From: Sipunculus nudus
Lineage: Eukaryota; Annelida; Sipuncula; Golfingiida; Sipunculidae
Assembly (NCBI GenBank): GCA_026874595.1
Contig: CM049320.1
Coordinates: forward strand, 52,911,070-52,975,069
DNA length: 64,000 bases
Direction: 5' to 3'
The notes under the pieces are model-generated. The model ran no database searches and was not told where the DNA came from. It was given only the letters and a program-made list of their open reading frames with translations. Positions 36,617 through 47,783 of the stretch are shown here, piece by piece. Numbering within the stretch: the stretch's first letter is position 1; every line of letters begins with the position of its first letter. Made by a program: the position numbers and the translations under genes.

Positions 36617-38080
36617 TAATTCACTACTAATGGCTCTTGGGCTGGGGTAGTGCGTGTCCACGTTTAATAAACCTGTGGTTTTATGACCATAATCTTCAAG
36701 CTCTGGCAGAATTGGTAATCTACTAAATATTAATTACAATTATCCTCAAATATATTTCCTTGCTACATGCTATTAATCAATAGAATATAATGCTGTTTTG
36801 AATTTAACTTGTTAAATTGTTCGAGTCTTGAACAATTTACAAGTGATAAACGTTTGACGAATCTCATTTTCCTTTTGGAATATGGAGGTAAGAAAAACAT
36901 TATTAAGTACATGAAAGGGTATTTCTATCATAGTTGCTAAGACATAAATGACACGTTCTTTATTGGATCTGCACTCGCATTACATCAAGCCTTATATCAA
37001 ATAAAGTAAAAAGTATGATCCTATACAGCCCACAGATACTGCGCCCTCTAAAGAAACTGCCATGCAGGACCTGCATTAGTCACAGAGACAACACCGGGAC
37101 AAACGTCATAAGGTCAATGATTATGTACTAATACATTGTGAGATACTGCTCACATCTTTTAATTTAAGATGACCTCTTTATTATGTGTCAGATCACAATC
37201 CTTACTTAATTGGGATCGGCCGGCCAAATACATAAAAAAATATCCTATGCCCAATCGGTTGCTGTCAAACCACCATTCTCCAAACAAGAGCAATTAAATG
37301 CACGGATCAGCATTCATTAGTTCGTGGAACTATGCATATGGAGCAGTAACATTGTCTTCCAGTTAGCTGACAAATATTAATTGAATCATTTTTATAATCA
37401 TAAATAACAGTCCGTGAGTGTAAACTACATAGTTTACCAGGCCCATCTAGCATTTAGCTGGACAAGGACTGTGCTATTTTCATTGTAGTTGTCTTAATAA
37501 TTATCATTTTACTCATTTGGTCCCGTTTCATTGGTAATAGATTGTAAGCAATCTATGTACAAAACGGCCGGTTTCGCTAGAGATGGGGTACTTATAAATG
37601 AGAAGGAAACAAAAGATATCAGTAGTATATAGATATAATTAACGTTATACGACAGACTACTTTGAACAGGACAACTCCATAATCCGGACAAAAATGTAAG
37701 TCTCTGTGTGTCCGACGTAGAGGAGTTTACTGTATATATGTTTTTAATCAAGTGGGCCACTCAAGGTTATTGTTTTTCTTTATTTAATGTCCACTACCCT
37801 TTGGAATATACGCGAATTAGTATTTAATATAATTCATAGGTATTGCATATGGTTACTGCCTAACTAGTGCCCTATTGATCTCTGAAGCTTTCGATGGACC
37901 CATTATACGAGTACAACAGTTATTTAGTTCCTAATCGTCGTATATGTGTTGAATCTTATAAGTCCCTGTTGCTGATGTCACTTTTTTAGTAAGGTGATTA
38001 TGTGTGTCGCTCCTTTACACATAAGTTTGAGAATATTTATATCTAAAGGCTCATAAGCTTTTTACTGCCAGCCTTAATGC

Positions 38081-38949
38081 CCAGTGAATTTACAACACAT
38101 AGCGGGAAGTTTATGTTTGAAAATAATGAAAAGACAAACTTAGCAGCAGGTACAACAGGACAAGGGACTAGACTCGATCAGTATCCCTCAGGCATGTGGG
38201 GAATATCAACCATCATAAGACATAAAGACCTTTACAATGGATTGGGAACAAACGCGTTTCTGTCTCCTGATGAATAGGTTTTAGTGGCCCGTCCATGAGC
38301 AGTAGTTCTTAAAAATATGAGCTGTTCAGAATGCTTCATAGATGTGATCATGACTCTTTTAGTATCCATGATAATGAATTAAGTTGAACTAAACGGAAAG
38401 ATCATTGCTCCAGACATGTCTAGATATCGAAAATAATGAATCAGCTGACCAGCTGATTTCATACGTAACTTCATATATAAAAAAAATCTCTAGGTATCCT
38501 ATTATAAATTCGAGTCAAGACATGAAAGAAAATTTTAAAAAGGAGGAAAATGTTTATACTAATAATTTTAACTTTTCAAGAAGTCCTCTGATCAGACTTT
38601 TTCTTAACGGTTTAAATCTTTAAAAATTAATATTTTCCCCCATTTTTATGGGAAATGCTCTTTAAATAATTTCCAGTGTGTGGTTTTGGTTTAAAAGGCT
38701 GCTCCAATCTTTTATGGCATTATCATTTTAAGCACCACTTTTAGGAAGGTCATTTAAAAGTTGTATTTGGACATACATTTGTTACCAAACTATGAAGCTT
38801 AACAAAACCTTAATTTCAGTTCAACAAAATAAGAGTGAAAAAGAGCTCATTGTTTGTATATTAATTCTTTTTTTTAAGATTTTTATTGTGGAGGTTATCT
38901 CCTTCATTTTTGTAATGCTTGCTTAACTATGTAGTATATACATCAGCAG
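38081..38949. other. Non-coding spacer
   Basis: Only short frames of 66-72 residues with no recognisable motif. Confidence 0.5.
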
Positions 38950-39235
38950 AGTCCCAGTCGGGTTTTGGACTTCGTAACAGGGGCTTATACCCGATTATAC
39001 TGGTGTCAACCAGGTTCGGTGTACAGCTGCTGTGGGTCCTGGGAGTGTTTCATCTCTATTGCTGGGTCATAAAACCGAGGAATCCCCGAAAGGGGCTCTC
39101 TTTTTTAGTGAAACACGACTTTTGGGCAGTCCCCCATTAAGCCTGGGTGGGGGCCAACCGTGAAAAATCTCACTACCTCGGCCGAGATTCGAACTCACAA
39201 CCTCCTGGGTGTGAGTCCTGTGCCAAAGAATCCGG
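38950..39235 (-). mobile_element. tRNA-derived SINE of a second type
   Basis: On the minus strand the sequence reads caggactcacacccaggagg, then ttgtgagttcgaatctcgg at about 39174-39200, the anticodon-loop to T-loop part of a tRNA with a B-box. It is followed by about 200 bp of body to the phrase tgatgtatatactaca at about 38933-38948. The A-box part is missing or eroded. The body is unlike the SINEs at 1141 and 20754, so this is a different family. Confidence 0.6.
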
Positions 39236-40903
39236 TGGTATATTTCTTTTAAATATAAGTAGTATATATAGTATATAAATTCTTCTAACAAAAATCCATG
39301 ACACTCGCGTCGGCAAGTTTACCTGCGAATCATAGTGTGCCCATTTTTACCAATGAAAATACTTAAAACATTAAAAATTTTCCCAAAACGTTTTGACTAA
39401 TGAGACCCCCACAATCATTTATGTTTCACTCGTATATTTCCGTCTATGTGGACTCTTTTCTTTAACGGCCGCTACGCGGCGCCAGTCTTCATAGCTGACG
39501 TTGCGTCGCTCGGTTTTCCGTAGAAACGTTTAGGCCTATAAATCTTTAAACAATACCCGGAATTGCTCTAATTTCAGTGTGATAGAATTCGAATGTTATA
39601 TTTTCTTCCCAAAAAGAGAAATTATATGCATATTTCCCCTATTGCCATGCTACGTGACCGTTCGGCCAGATTAAAAACATGGCTGAAACGTGGCCGGTCG
39701 GCAAACATCGATTTTTAATCAAACTCAAGTTGTACTTCTTATGCATTAAAATTGAAATAAGAAATATCAACAAAGATTATATTGGACTTAAAGAAATATC
39801 TTGTGTAATTATTATTTTTTAAACGATCTCGGATGTTGTTCTGGTAACGCATAATCATAATGCATTCCGATGGGGAATCCCCCATGTAACGGCTAGCTAT
39901 CGGCGGGCCCCGCATCTTCCGGCTTCCAGTGCGATATTTTAACACCCATAAATTATTTTTTTTATGCTTTGAATGTTGACATTACACGTAAAAGATATTA
40001 AATGTTACATATTTAGAGCATTCTTCTTCAATTTTGACATTATCTCATATTTAAGGGTTTTTTGTCATTTCCATGTCATTGCCTGAGAAATAATTTATGA
40101 AATTTTCAGCTGTTTTTCCTGAAAAAAAAGGAATAAAAAGCGGCATTTTCCAAATCAAAGCGCCAAATATCAACAAATATAATACAATAAAATGTATTGG
40201 CTCAATACAATACATGCATTGTATATGGAGCACCAGTGAACCATAAATTTGCGACGGAACTTACATACATGATCACAGTTACACAGCCTGAGTGCACATA
40301 GGACTAGAACATTTCATAATAACATTCAGTATTTATGCAGCTTGTTTCCACTAAAAATGATGTAAACATTAATAAACACACCCGAGCTGGCCATCAACTG
40401 GTTTGTTGATGCTGATACATTACTATAATAATTATCATATTACCTGAGGTTCCGCAGTTGCCCATACAGATATTCGATACCATTAATATATAGGGTTACC
40501 CTTTCATTAGTATCATGCAGTATATTAATCTGTGGATTTAGAAAATATCGTGGTTTTGAAATTACGTGGTTTTGACCTGAAACACTATTCCTTGGGTAAG
40601 AATTTCGTGGATTAATAGTTCCTAGTCAGGCAATGTATTCAAAATTAACATTCCGTGGACAGACGTGAAATTGAGCAAAAGATCAGTGTTTTGCTTATGT
40701 TAAAAAATACGCAGTCCCGGTACAAGCGATATATAGTCTCAGTGACACAAATGACAAATATATCGGCTGACTTATCTGAAATTTGTTGGGCGAAGAAAAC
40801 GAGTGTCTACTCTGAATTCAAGGACAGTCCGACAAGCTGTCCTCGGAATTTTATTGCCCAGTCGTATTGTCCCGGCGGTGATCGGCTTTTGATCTCCGCT
40901 TCC
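39236..40903. other. Mostly non-coding, with a CpG-richer patch at 39465-39960
   Basis: 39465-39530 contains many CpG (ggccgctacgcggcgcc, gacgttgcgtcgctcgg). Near 39930 the minus strand has an ETS-type ccggaagatg. Near 39678 an ATG sits in a good Kozak-like context (aacatggct) but its frame ends after about 45 codons. This could be an old promoter or 5' end of a gene or element. I cannot support a gene. Confidence 0.35.
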
Positions 40904-40904
40904 T

Positions 40905-40990
40905 AGACTGGTACCCTGCACTATTATGGCCCTCACCAAGCATAGACTGAGCATGAGTAGCGGTGCCATAATAGAGCGGGGGTGCCAGAC
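40905..40990. mobile_element. Small hairpin element (MITE-like)
   Basis: The left arm ctggtaccctgcactattat at 40908-40927 (extending ggc) pairs with the right arm gccataatagagcgggggtg at 40965-40984 (extending ccag). The loop is about 35 bp. One arm recurs at about 42858-42891 (agcggtgccataatacagcg), so this is a dispersed short inverted-repeat element. Confidence 0.6.
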
Positions 40991-41671
40991 TACTCAACTT
41001 CCCCGTGGACATTATGCCCTGCCGGGCAAATTGCTTGGTCCGATTTGGTTTGCGATCGTGAGAACAAATCCTCCGATTAACTGACATACTGGTTGTGATT
41101 TTATGAATTATTAGAAAAAAAAACGGAAGTCAATATTTATATTCTGCATATTCATTAATTAAAAGAGTTAACACTTCTTGGTATGTCGTTCGTTCAGTTT
41201 GAACCTTTAGTTGACTGCAGATCCCTGGAAAGAGATTACAGTTACAATGGGTTCCAGCTCATAACAGTGCTCAACTGACCGTGACTTATCACCAAGCCGG
41301 GGCATAATTAGATAACTCTGCCGCACGTATGTTCTGCCGCACGGTTGTTTTTTTTTAAATAATGACATTCTTATAGACGAACAATCAAAAAAGATTAGTT
41401 GGGCAAAATAACCTTTATCTACGACTTTTAGCGAGTCCACATATACCAGTGTTGGTGCAGACGCACATTCACACAGTCACTTGTTAGTCCGACACGGATG
41501 AAATCTTAGTTTGTTTGCTCCTCCCGATGGAACTGATTACCTATCCTCACAATTAAATTATTTTTTTTTTAATTTATTGGCTACATATCGGTTTCTTTGT
41601 GTTTACTAATCTGTACCACTTAGAAGCATGGACGATGAAAGCGGGCTAACACGATAATTTATTTAGGCCCC

Positions 41672-42304
41672 ACTCGAGAGTGTGAAACTGGTTTCGGTTC
41701 AGCGAAACCGTTCACTTACTAATAGCGAAACCGAAACGGGTCTTGGCGAAACTGCGAAACCATCTCCGGAGATGGTTTCGGTTTCGCCAAAATCGCCCAC
41801 TCGATAATTATACTGGAAAGATGGCGGAGACGGGCCAAAGTAGTGCAATTCTGTTAATTATTTTATTAATGGATACTGTTAATGCCTGTTAGAGTTTATT
41901 CAGCAATGATTGAGATATAAACATTCTTTCGGAAATGTTTTGAATTCCATATACCCTACTATAACAATGTATGGCTAAAGATGAGCCCCACGTACCCTGT
42001 GCGTCCATGCCGTCTGACACATGTACATGTTATAAGATGGAGAGAAACAGTCCAATTTCATCATAATTTAATATATATTTGCCAGTCACAATTAATCATG
42101 CTCTCATTGGGTCTTAAAGTGCCAAGGCAGGGATCTCTAGCGTTTGAGAAAACTTTCATCATTAATTTATTTCATGAATAATAAATAATTTACGATGGTA
42201 TCAATATTTTCTATTAAAACCGAAACCGTCCACTTAAAAATACAAGGTGAAACCGTACAGAACCGGTTTTCCCGGAACCGAAACCAGTTTCGAATTTTTG
42301 AGTA
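41672..42304. mobile_element. Non-autonomous foldback DNA element
   Basis: A perfect 17-bp inverted pair, gaaactggtttcggttc at 41684-41700 and its complement at 42275-42291, lies inside outer ends beginning actc. The left part is crowded with gcgaaacc motifs and contains a perfect 26-bp palindrome at 41755-41780 centred on ctccggag. Between the ends there is no transposase. A short frame starts at 41821 (MAETGQSS...) after an agatggcgg motif and stops after 23 codons. Ends of this style resemble hAT-type elements (inference). The target-site duplication is unclear. Confidence 0.55.
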
Positions 42305-42442
42305 CGCCACTGGTGTACAGGATCCATTATGCTCCCTCATACCGGTTGCCATGGACGTTCACGCGTTCCTGGTTGATAATCCATGAAGATTTCTTATAAA
42401 ATAACTTTCTTTAGTTATATCTAGTTTTTAAATATTGAAGAA

Positions 42443-42728
42443 TGAGTTGTTGCACAAAAAATGAATGATGGATGTATAGATAATACGATATACTGGATCT
42501 TTGATATTCCACTGTGCGTTGCAGTGATTTATTATTAATATCTATTAATCTAATCATTAATGTCACACGTAATGTACAGCCAACTTGAGTTGTTGCACAA
42601 AAAATGAATGATGGATGTAAAGATAATACGATATACTGGATCTCTGATATTCCACTGTGCGTTGCAGTGATTTATTATTAATATCTATTAATCTAATCAT
42701 TAATGTCACACGTAATGTACAGCCAACT
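42443..42728. repeat. Perfectly abutting tandem duplication, 143 bp x 2
   Basis: Unit one is 42443-42585 and unit two is 42586-42728. I count two mismatches (tgtatag/tgtaaag and tcttt/tctct). No microsatellite or known element is inside. The near identity means it is recent. Confidence 0.97.
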
Positions 42729-42857
42729 TTTGGTAACTTCTCTGAGCAAACGAAATGCTTATTTTTATCATATATAATACATACTGGAGTTGGAACCAGT
42801 CTGCCGGGAGTACATAAGATGGAGTTGTACGCCCGTCTCTATGATTGGCCTAGAGCA

Positions 42858-42895
42858 GCGGTGCCATAATACAGCGGGGTACCAGTCTAACAGGA
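42858..42895. mobile_element. Fragment of the hairpin element seen at 40905
   Basis: agcggtgccataatacagcg followed by gggtaccagtct matches the right arm at 40958-40988, and its complement matches the left arm at 40905-40930. Confidence 0.5.
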
Positions 42896-43009
42896 TCGAT
42901 GGACTATGAAATAACCTAATGATCGTTAGGTTTTTAATTTCGTTGTTAAAGGTTACCCGCGAATTCCACGAAAATACAAACCCAACGAACAATTCTGAAT
43001 CAATAGTAT

Positions 43010-43013
43010 ATAA

Positions 43014-43044
<31 letters not shown>

Positions 43045-43045
43045 C

Positions 43046-43076
<31 letters not shown>

Positions 43077-43078
43077 TT
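43010..43078. repeat. (TA)n microsatellite, interrupted
   Basis: Two TA runs separated by about 15 bp of related AT sequence. Confidence 0.9.
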
Positions 43079-43685
43079 AATACGTACATCTTTTTATATT
43101 ACCTATTGCTACATTTGTACTATATATTCAGCCTATAATAAATATGAATATTTGCCTTATCTTTTTTTCACTGATATAAATATACTCTTAATCCCTGTTT
43201 TTTTTAAAGTTAATTACTGGTGCGCCAGGTATAGGGTGCCCATTCTTAAATAATCAATGCCAAGATTTGGAGGCACCTTTCCCAAAAAAATCAGGATTTC
43301 CTCTTCTTCATGTACTGCTCTCTTAAATGTCTTAATATAAACCTATAAAGGTGTTCATGTGTAGATGGCTATAACATTAATATTTCTTCAAAATGTGGAT
43401 ATAATGCTTATAACCTGCAAAAACGGTGCATTTTGTATGGGGGGCGGGGGGGGGGGGAGCTCGGTGTTTTGACCAAGCAGAGCAGATTTAAGATTCATTC
43501 AATCCCTCAGTGTAGAAACATACGGAAGCCATCGTTCATTAATATCATCAACTTATGATCTACAATGTATGAAACAAACGTGGATAATTACTTTACTTGT
43601 TAGGGGAAAAATATCCAAAAATGACAATTCCTAACGAATATCTAGGAACAGATATAAATAACGAGACATGTATCAGTTCACTGGC

Positions 43686-45170
43686 GGGGGGGGGGGGGGG
43701 GGGTCATCAATCAGCCACTGGTCCCTCTTTCCTGGTCGCTCAGGTCGCAAATTGCTAGCAATTTGCGAATACCCATTGCCGATTTTTTTTTTTCTGGTAA
43801 ATCCGCAAATTGCTACTTTGACAGCCAGGCCTTCTCTCTCGTGGGCGTCCAGGTCGCAAATTGCTAGCAATTCGCCAATACCCCCCGGCCAATTTTTTTT
43901 TTCTGGTAAATCCGCAAATTGCTACTTTGACAGCCAGGCCTCCTCTCTCCTGGGCGCCCAGGTCGCAAATTGCTGGCAATTTGCTGATACCCCCCGGCCA
44001 ATTTTTTTTCTGGTAAATCCGCAAATTGCTAGCATATTGCTACTTTGACAGCCAGGCACCCTCCCTCCTGGTCTCCCAGGTCTCAAATTGCTAGCAATTT
44101 GCGAATACCCATTGCCAATTTTTTTTTTTCTGGTAAATCCGCAGATTGCTAGCAAATTGCTACTTTGACAGCCACGCCCCTTCTCTCCTGGGTGCCCAGG
44201 TAGCGATTTCTAGAAATTTGCGGAAACCCCCCGGACAATTTTTTTTTTCTGGTAAATCCGCAAATTACTACTTTGACAACCAGTTTCCTTTCTCCAGGTC
44301 GCTCAGGTCGTAAATTGCTAGCAATTTGCGGATACCCCCCGGACAATTTTTTTTTTCTGGTAAATCCGCAAATTGCTAGCAAATTGATACTTTGACAGCC
44401 AGGCCCCCTCTCTCCTGGTCTCCCAGGTCGCAAATTCCTAGCCATTTGCGGATACCACCCGGCCAATTTTTTTTTCTGGTAAAATCCGCAAATTGCGAGC
44501 AAATTGCTACTTTGACAGCCAGGTCCACTCTTCCCTGGTCTCCCAGTTCGCAAATTCCTAGCAATTTGCCAATACCCCCGGCCATTTTTTTTTCGGGTAA
44601 ATCCGTAAATTGATAGCAAATTGCTACTTTGACACCCAGTCCCCCTCTTTCCCTGGTCTCTCCGGGTACCCAATGCCAATTTTTTTTCTTCTGGTAAATC
44701 CGCAGAATGCTAGCAAATTGCTACTTTGACTGCCACACCCTTTCTGTCCTGGGCGCCCAGGTCGCAAATTGCTAGCAATTAGCGGATACTCCCCGGCCAA
44801 TTTTTTTTGGTGGTAAATCCGCAAATTGCTAGCAAACTGATACTTTGACAGCCAGTCCCCCTCTCTCCTGGTCTCCCAGGTTGCAAATTCCTAGCAGTTT
44901 GCGGATACCACCCGGCCATTTTTTTTTTCTGGTAAAATCCGCAAATTGCGAGCAAATTGCTACTTTGACAGCCAGGCCCACTCTTCCCTGGTCTCCCAGT
45001 TCGCAAATTGCTAGCAATTTGTCGATACCCCCCGGCCATTTTTTTTTCGGGTAAATCCGCAAATTGCTAGCAAATTGCTACTTTGACACCCAGGCCCCCT
45101 CTCTCCTGGGCGCCAAGGTCGCAAATTGCTAGAAATCTGCTGGCACCTCCCGCCATTTTTTTCTCAGGGA
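43686..45170. repeat. Palindrome-bearing minisatellite with higher-order structure
   Basis: Twelve units, marked by ctttgaca at 43816, 43925, 44043, 44163, 44271, 44390, 44510, 44627, 44724, 44843, 44963 and 45081. Most are 117-120 bp; two are 108-109 bp and one is 97 bp. Each has a T-run of 7-11, then ctggtaaatccgc, ctttgacagccag, a C/T-rich part, and a version of the perfect 20-bp palindrome gcaaattgctagcaatttgc. Units 6-7-8 share private variants with units 10-11-12 at a spacing of 453-454 bp, which shows duplication of a four-unit block. An 18-G tract at 43686-43703 borders the array. Open frames run across it on both strands only because many units are multiples of three. Confidence 0.92.
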
Positions 45171-46449
45171 AACGTCTCCGCGATAATCCAAAAAAATCCC
45201 ATAAGCTTAAGTACAGGGCATACAGGAAAACCGACAGTTCCCCGCCCTCCCCCCCTGATAGCTTCACAATTTACCTGTAACAACATGATTGTCTATATTA
45301 AAAATATCGAATGCGGAAGATTTAAATGTCAAATAGTGATGTCATCCTGCAGGATTATCACCTCCGTTTTTAAGCGAGTTGGAGATATCTTATTTTCTTT
45401 GAGAATTGTAATGAAACATCAAAATCATGAAAGCTTATGATTTGTCATTTTATGCATGTGGCACTTGCAATAGGAAATTAAAACAGGCTTAGGCTCAATT
45501 AAGGAAAGGATTTGAAAATCTTGAAATAAACTTTATATTTTATATAAGTAGCTTACTGACGAAGTCCGTAAGTTAGATTATAAATCAGTGACATTCCAAT
45601 CAATACATGGAATAAATATTTGGTTAACGGTTGTTAAGTACTGATGTCTTCTGAATGCTCGCTGTAATTTTAAACTCTTCTCATTGAAATTTGCTCGTTT
45701 GCTTCCTGTGATATCTCGTTCCATAAATTCTAAGCCCACTACGGTCAGTGTGGTTACGATGCTGTTCAGTTTATACACAAGGTGTGGAAATTAGTTTATC
45801 ACCTGTTAAGTCTGAAATCGAAATTTAAATGAGCTTATAATCATTCGTACATAGGTGGAACATGTTTGCGGGTCAGATTAACATAAAAATGAGGCTCATA
45901 TCGGTCGACCAATATTGTGTGTGTATATATATATATTTGGTGAATCTCTAGACCAGGCAATTATCTGAGTGCTTTCCATCAAACTACATGACAATGTCTC
46001 AAAACGTTTTGTTTAATAATTTTTAATAAATATTTTAAATTTCAGTTTAAGGCTAGATAAACCAATGATACGGGGAAAGCAAAAAAATGAGATATTGTCA
46101 CGTGGTTTAATATTAGTCCTTTATAAATTGGGATATTGTTATTGTGGGCTTAAAATAGTGCATCTTTAAATATTTTTATAAAATGTAACAAAAAAGTGTA
46201 AAAATGAACGAAAACGCAAATTAAGTATACAATCAGAAAGAACACTGTGTCAGGTTTAAAGTGATGTATAATTTATGAAGTCGTATATGCATTTAAACCA
46301 CTTTGGATTGATTTTAGGTATAGGGGTTTTAGACAATAACAGGGTATTGATTCATGAGACGCGTGTCTGGGTGAAAATCTATTTTAGGTGATTTATCTCA
46401 AAAGGTTATTTGCTTAATGTCTGCTTGGAGCATGTTGCTTTGTTTTTTT
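45171..46449. other. Non-coding stretch downstream of the BEL/Pao remnant
   Basis: No frame over 105 residues and none with recognisable motifs. The rest of BEL/Pao pol (RNase H body and integrase) would be expected here on the minus strand but is not seen. Confidence 0.5.
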
Positions 46450-46640
46450 TTTGCCGTAGATAAGCTTCAGAGGCATAGCCAATTGTACTGGCATCTGAGA
46501 ACACGTGAAGCTGCCTAGAGGCAATAGGTCCAAAAACGTCTTGTATTAAACATCTGGTAATAGTCATTTTCCCCAGAGACGTTAGTTCTCCTAACCATCT
46601 TTGCCTGCGTACTTGGTATTGCTCTTGTATCTTGTCATCT
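46450..46640 (-). pseudogene. pol: BEL/Pao RNase H start (truncated)
   Basis: On the minus strand, QRWLGELTSL is followed by RQLHVFSDASTIGYASEAYL. QLHxFSDAS is the start of the BEL/Pao RNase H-like domain, with its first catalytic Asp. A run of nine T (A on the coding strand) at about 46443-46452 follows, after which no homology can be recognised. The element is therefore cut here by deletion or 3' truncation. Confidence 0.75.
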
Positions 46641-46644
46641 CATC

Positions 46645-47706
46645 CTAAGTTTTGTTCGTTACATAGTTCTTGTGGAGTTTCTTTGCTGGTAAGATGAAAG
46701 GTGCAATAAAGCCCAGCGGATCAAAGACAGAAGACACAATGGACAAAATCCCCCTTCTTGTTGCTGATTTAGAATTGAGGATAAACGAGAAACCGAACTG
46801 ATATGTGGATATGCACCACTGAATGCCTAGAGTGCGTTCGACTGGCAATTCGTCACGGTCAAGGTCGATAGCTTGTATCTCCTTAGCCCTGTCTGCTGGT
46901 GGAATAAATTCAAGAACGCTTCGACTGTTTCTAACGAATTTGGTTAGGTTAAACCCACCTGCTTTGCACCCAGAACGCAAGTCCTGTATTAACGTAATAG
47001 CCTCTTGTTCCGTAGCTACAGACTTGAGGCAGTCATCATCATAGAAATTTCGCTTGATTGTGTGAGCAACTGATGGTTTCAGACTAAAGTCCTCAGTGAT
47101 TTTTCTCAGTGCATAATTGAATATGCAGGGGGATATATACGGCCCCAAACAGGTGAAGAGTCATTTGATATTCATGGAGATCCTTACTTAGGTCGCCATC
47201 AGGCCACCACAGAAAGCGTAAGAAATTGCACTGGCTATGGGGAATGTACACTTGGTGGAACATAGCTTCGACATCTCCAATGAATCTGTTCCTCTCTGAA
47301 TCTGGTTAAGACTCCGATGAGAGAATTGGTCAGATCAGGACCTTGAAGTAGCTGATCGTTTAGGATGTTCCATCAAACGTTGCACTGCAGTCAAAGACCA
47401 CGCGTATCTTGTTATGTTTTTAGGGTGGTATAACCCATATTATGGGAGGTACCAAACCTTCCCTGTATCTGTTTCCACACATTCATTTGGGACTTTTCGA
47501 GCATAACCTTGCTTAAGTAGGTTGTTGATAAACGCCACATAGTCTTCTCGGTACTTGTCATTTCGGAGCATTTTCCTTTTCTGCCATTGTGCACGTTTGA
47601 TAGCTTGCTCCTTATTGCCAGGCATTATGACATTCACGTTGCGAAACGGTAGGGGTACTTCATAGTGGCCATCTGACATATGAATATCTTGATCAGCTTT
47701 AGCCAA
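46645..47706 (-). pseudogene. pol: BEL/Pao reverse transcriptase
   Basis: The N-terminal part (47440-47706) has DGHYEVPLPFR, then a GYARKVP segment and KVWYLP, all typical of BEL/Pao reverse transcriptases. The C-terminal part (46645-47148) has SPCIFNYALRK, then NFYDDDC at 47032-47048, GGFNLTKF, LPVERTLGIQW, and RRGILSIVSSVFDPLGFIAPF. The family motif is FYVDD; here the Val is Asp (a GTT/GTA-like codon became GAT), but both catalytic Asp residues remain. Between the two parts, 47149-47439 is frame-shifted. The enzyme is not intact. Confidence 0.9.
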
Positions 47707-47783
47707 AAAAAATGAATGTCATCTTGTGAGAGGCCTCGTTCACCTGGCTGTTTTGTTGGTTTCTCATTGAAACCAAGTTCAAG

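Larger units (their letters stand above)
31640..38080. repeat. Ancient tandem unit III
   Basis: Collinear with unit I from its first anchor to about 37300 (see the anchors listed there). It continues with gggccactcaaggttatt at 37752 (unit I: ggccactcaaggttattt at 22628). At 37860-38080 comes a further partial copy of the segment seen at 19290-19520 and 34550-34700, sharing gtgattatgtgtgt and agccttaat. It lacks the 1.9-kb DNA transposon and the SINE of unit I, and carries its own SINE-like pair at 33782-34318. No coding frames. Function unknown. Confidence 0.75.

Noticed and set aside
43668-45062. Long open frames on both strands with repeated motifs such as ICGFTRKK
   Set aside because: They come from the minisatellite, whose units are often multiples of three. 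Frames are open on both strands and unit lengths vary, so coding is unlikely.
43816-45090. CRISPR-like array of regular repeats
   Set aside because: The whole unit including the supposed spacers repeats, with no unique spacers, and the genome context is animal.
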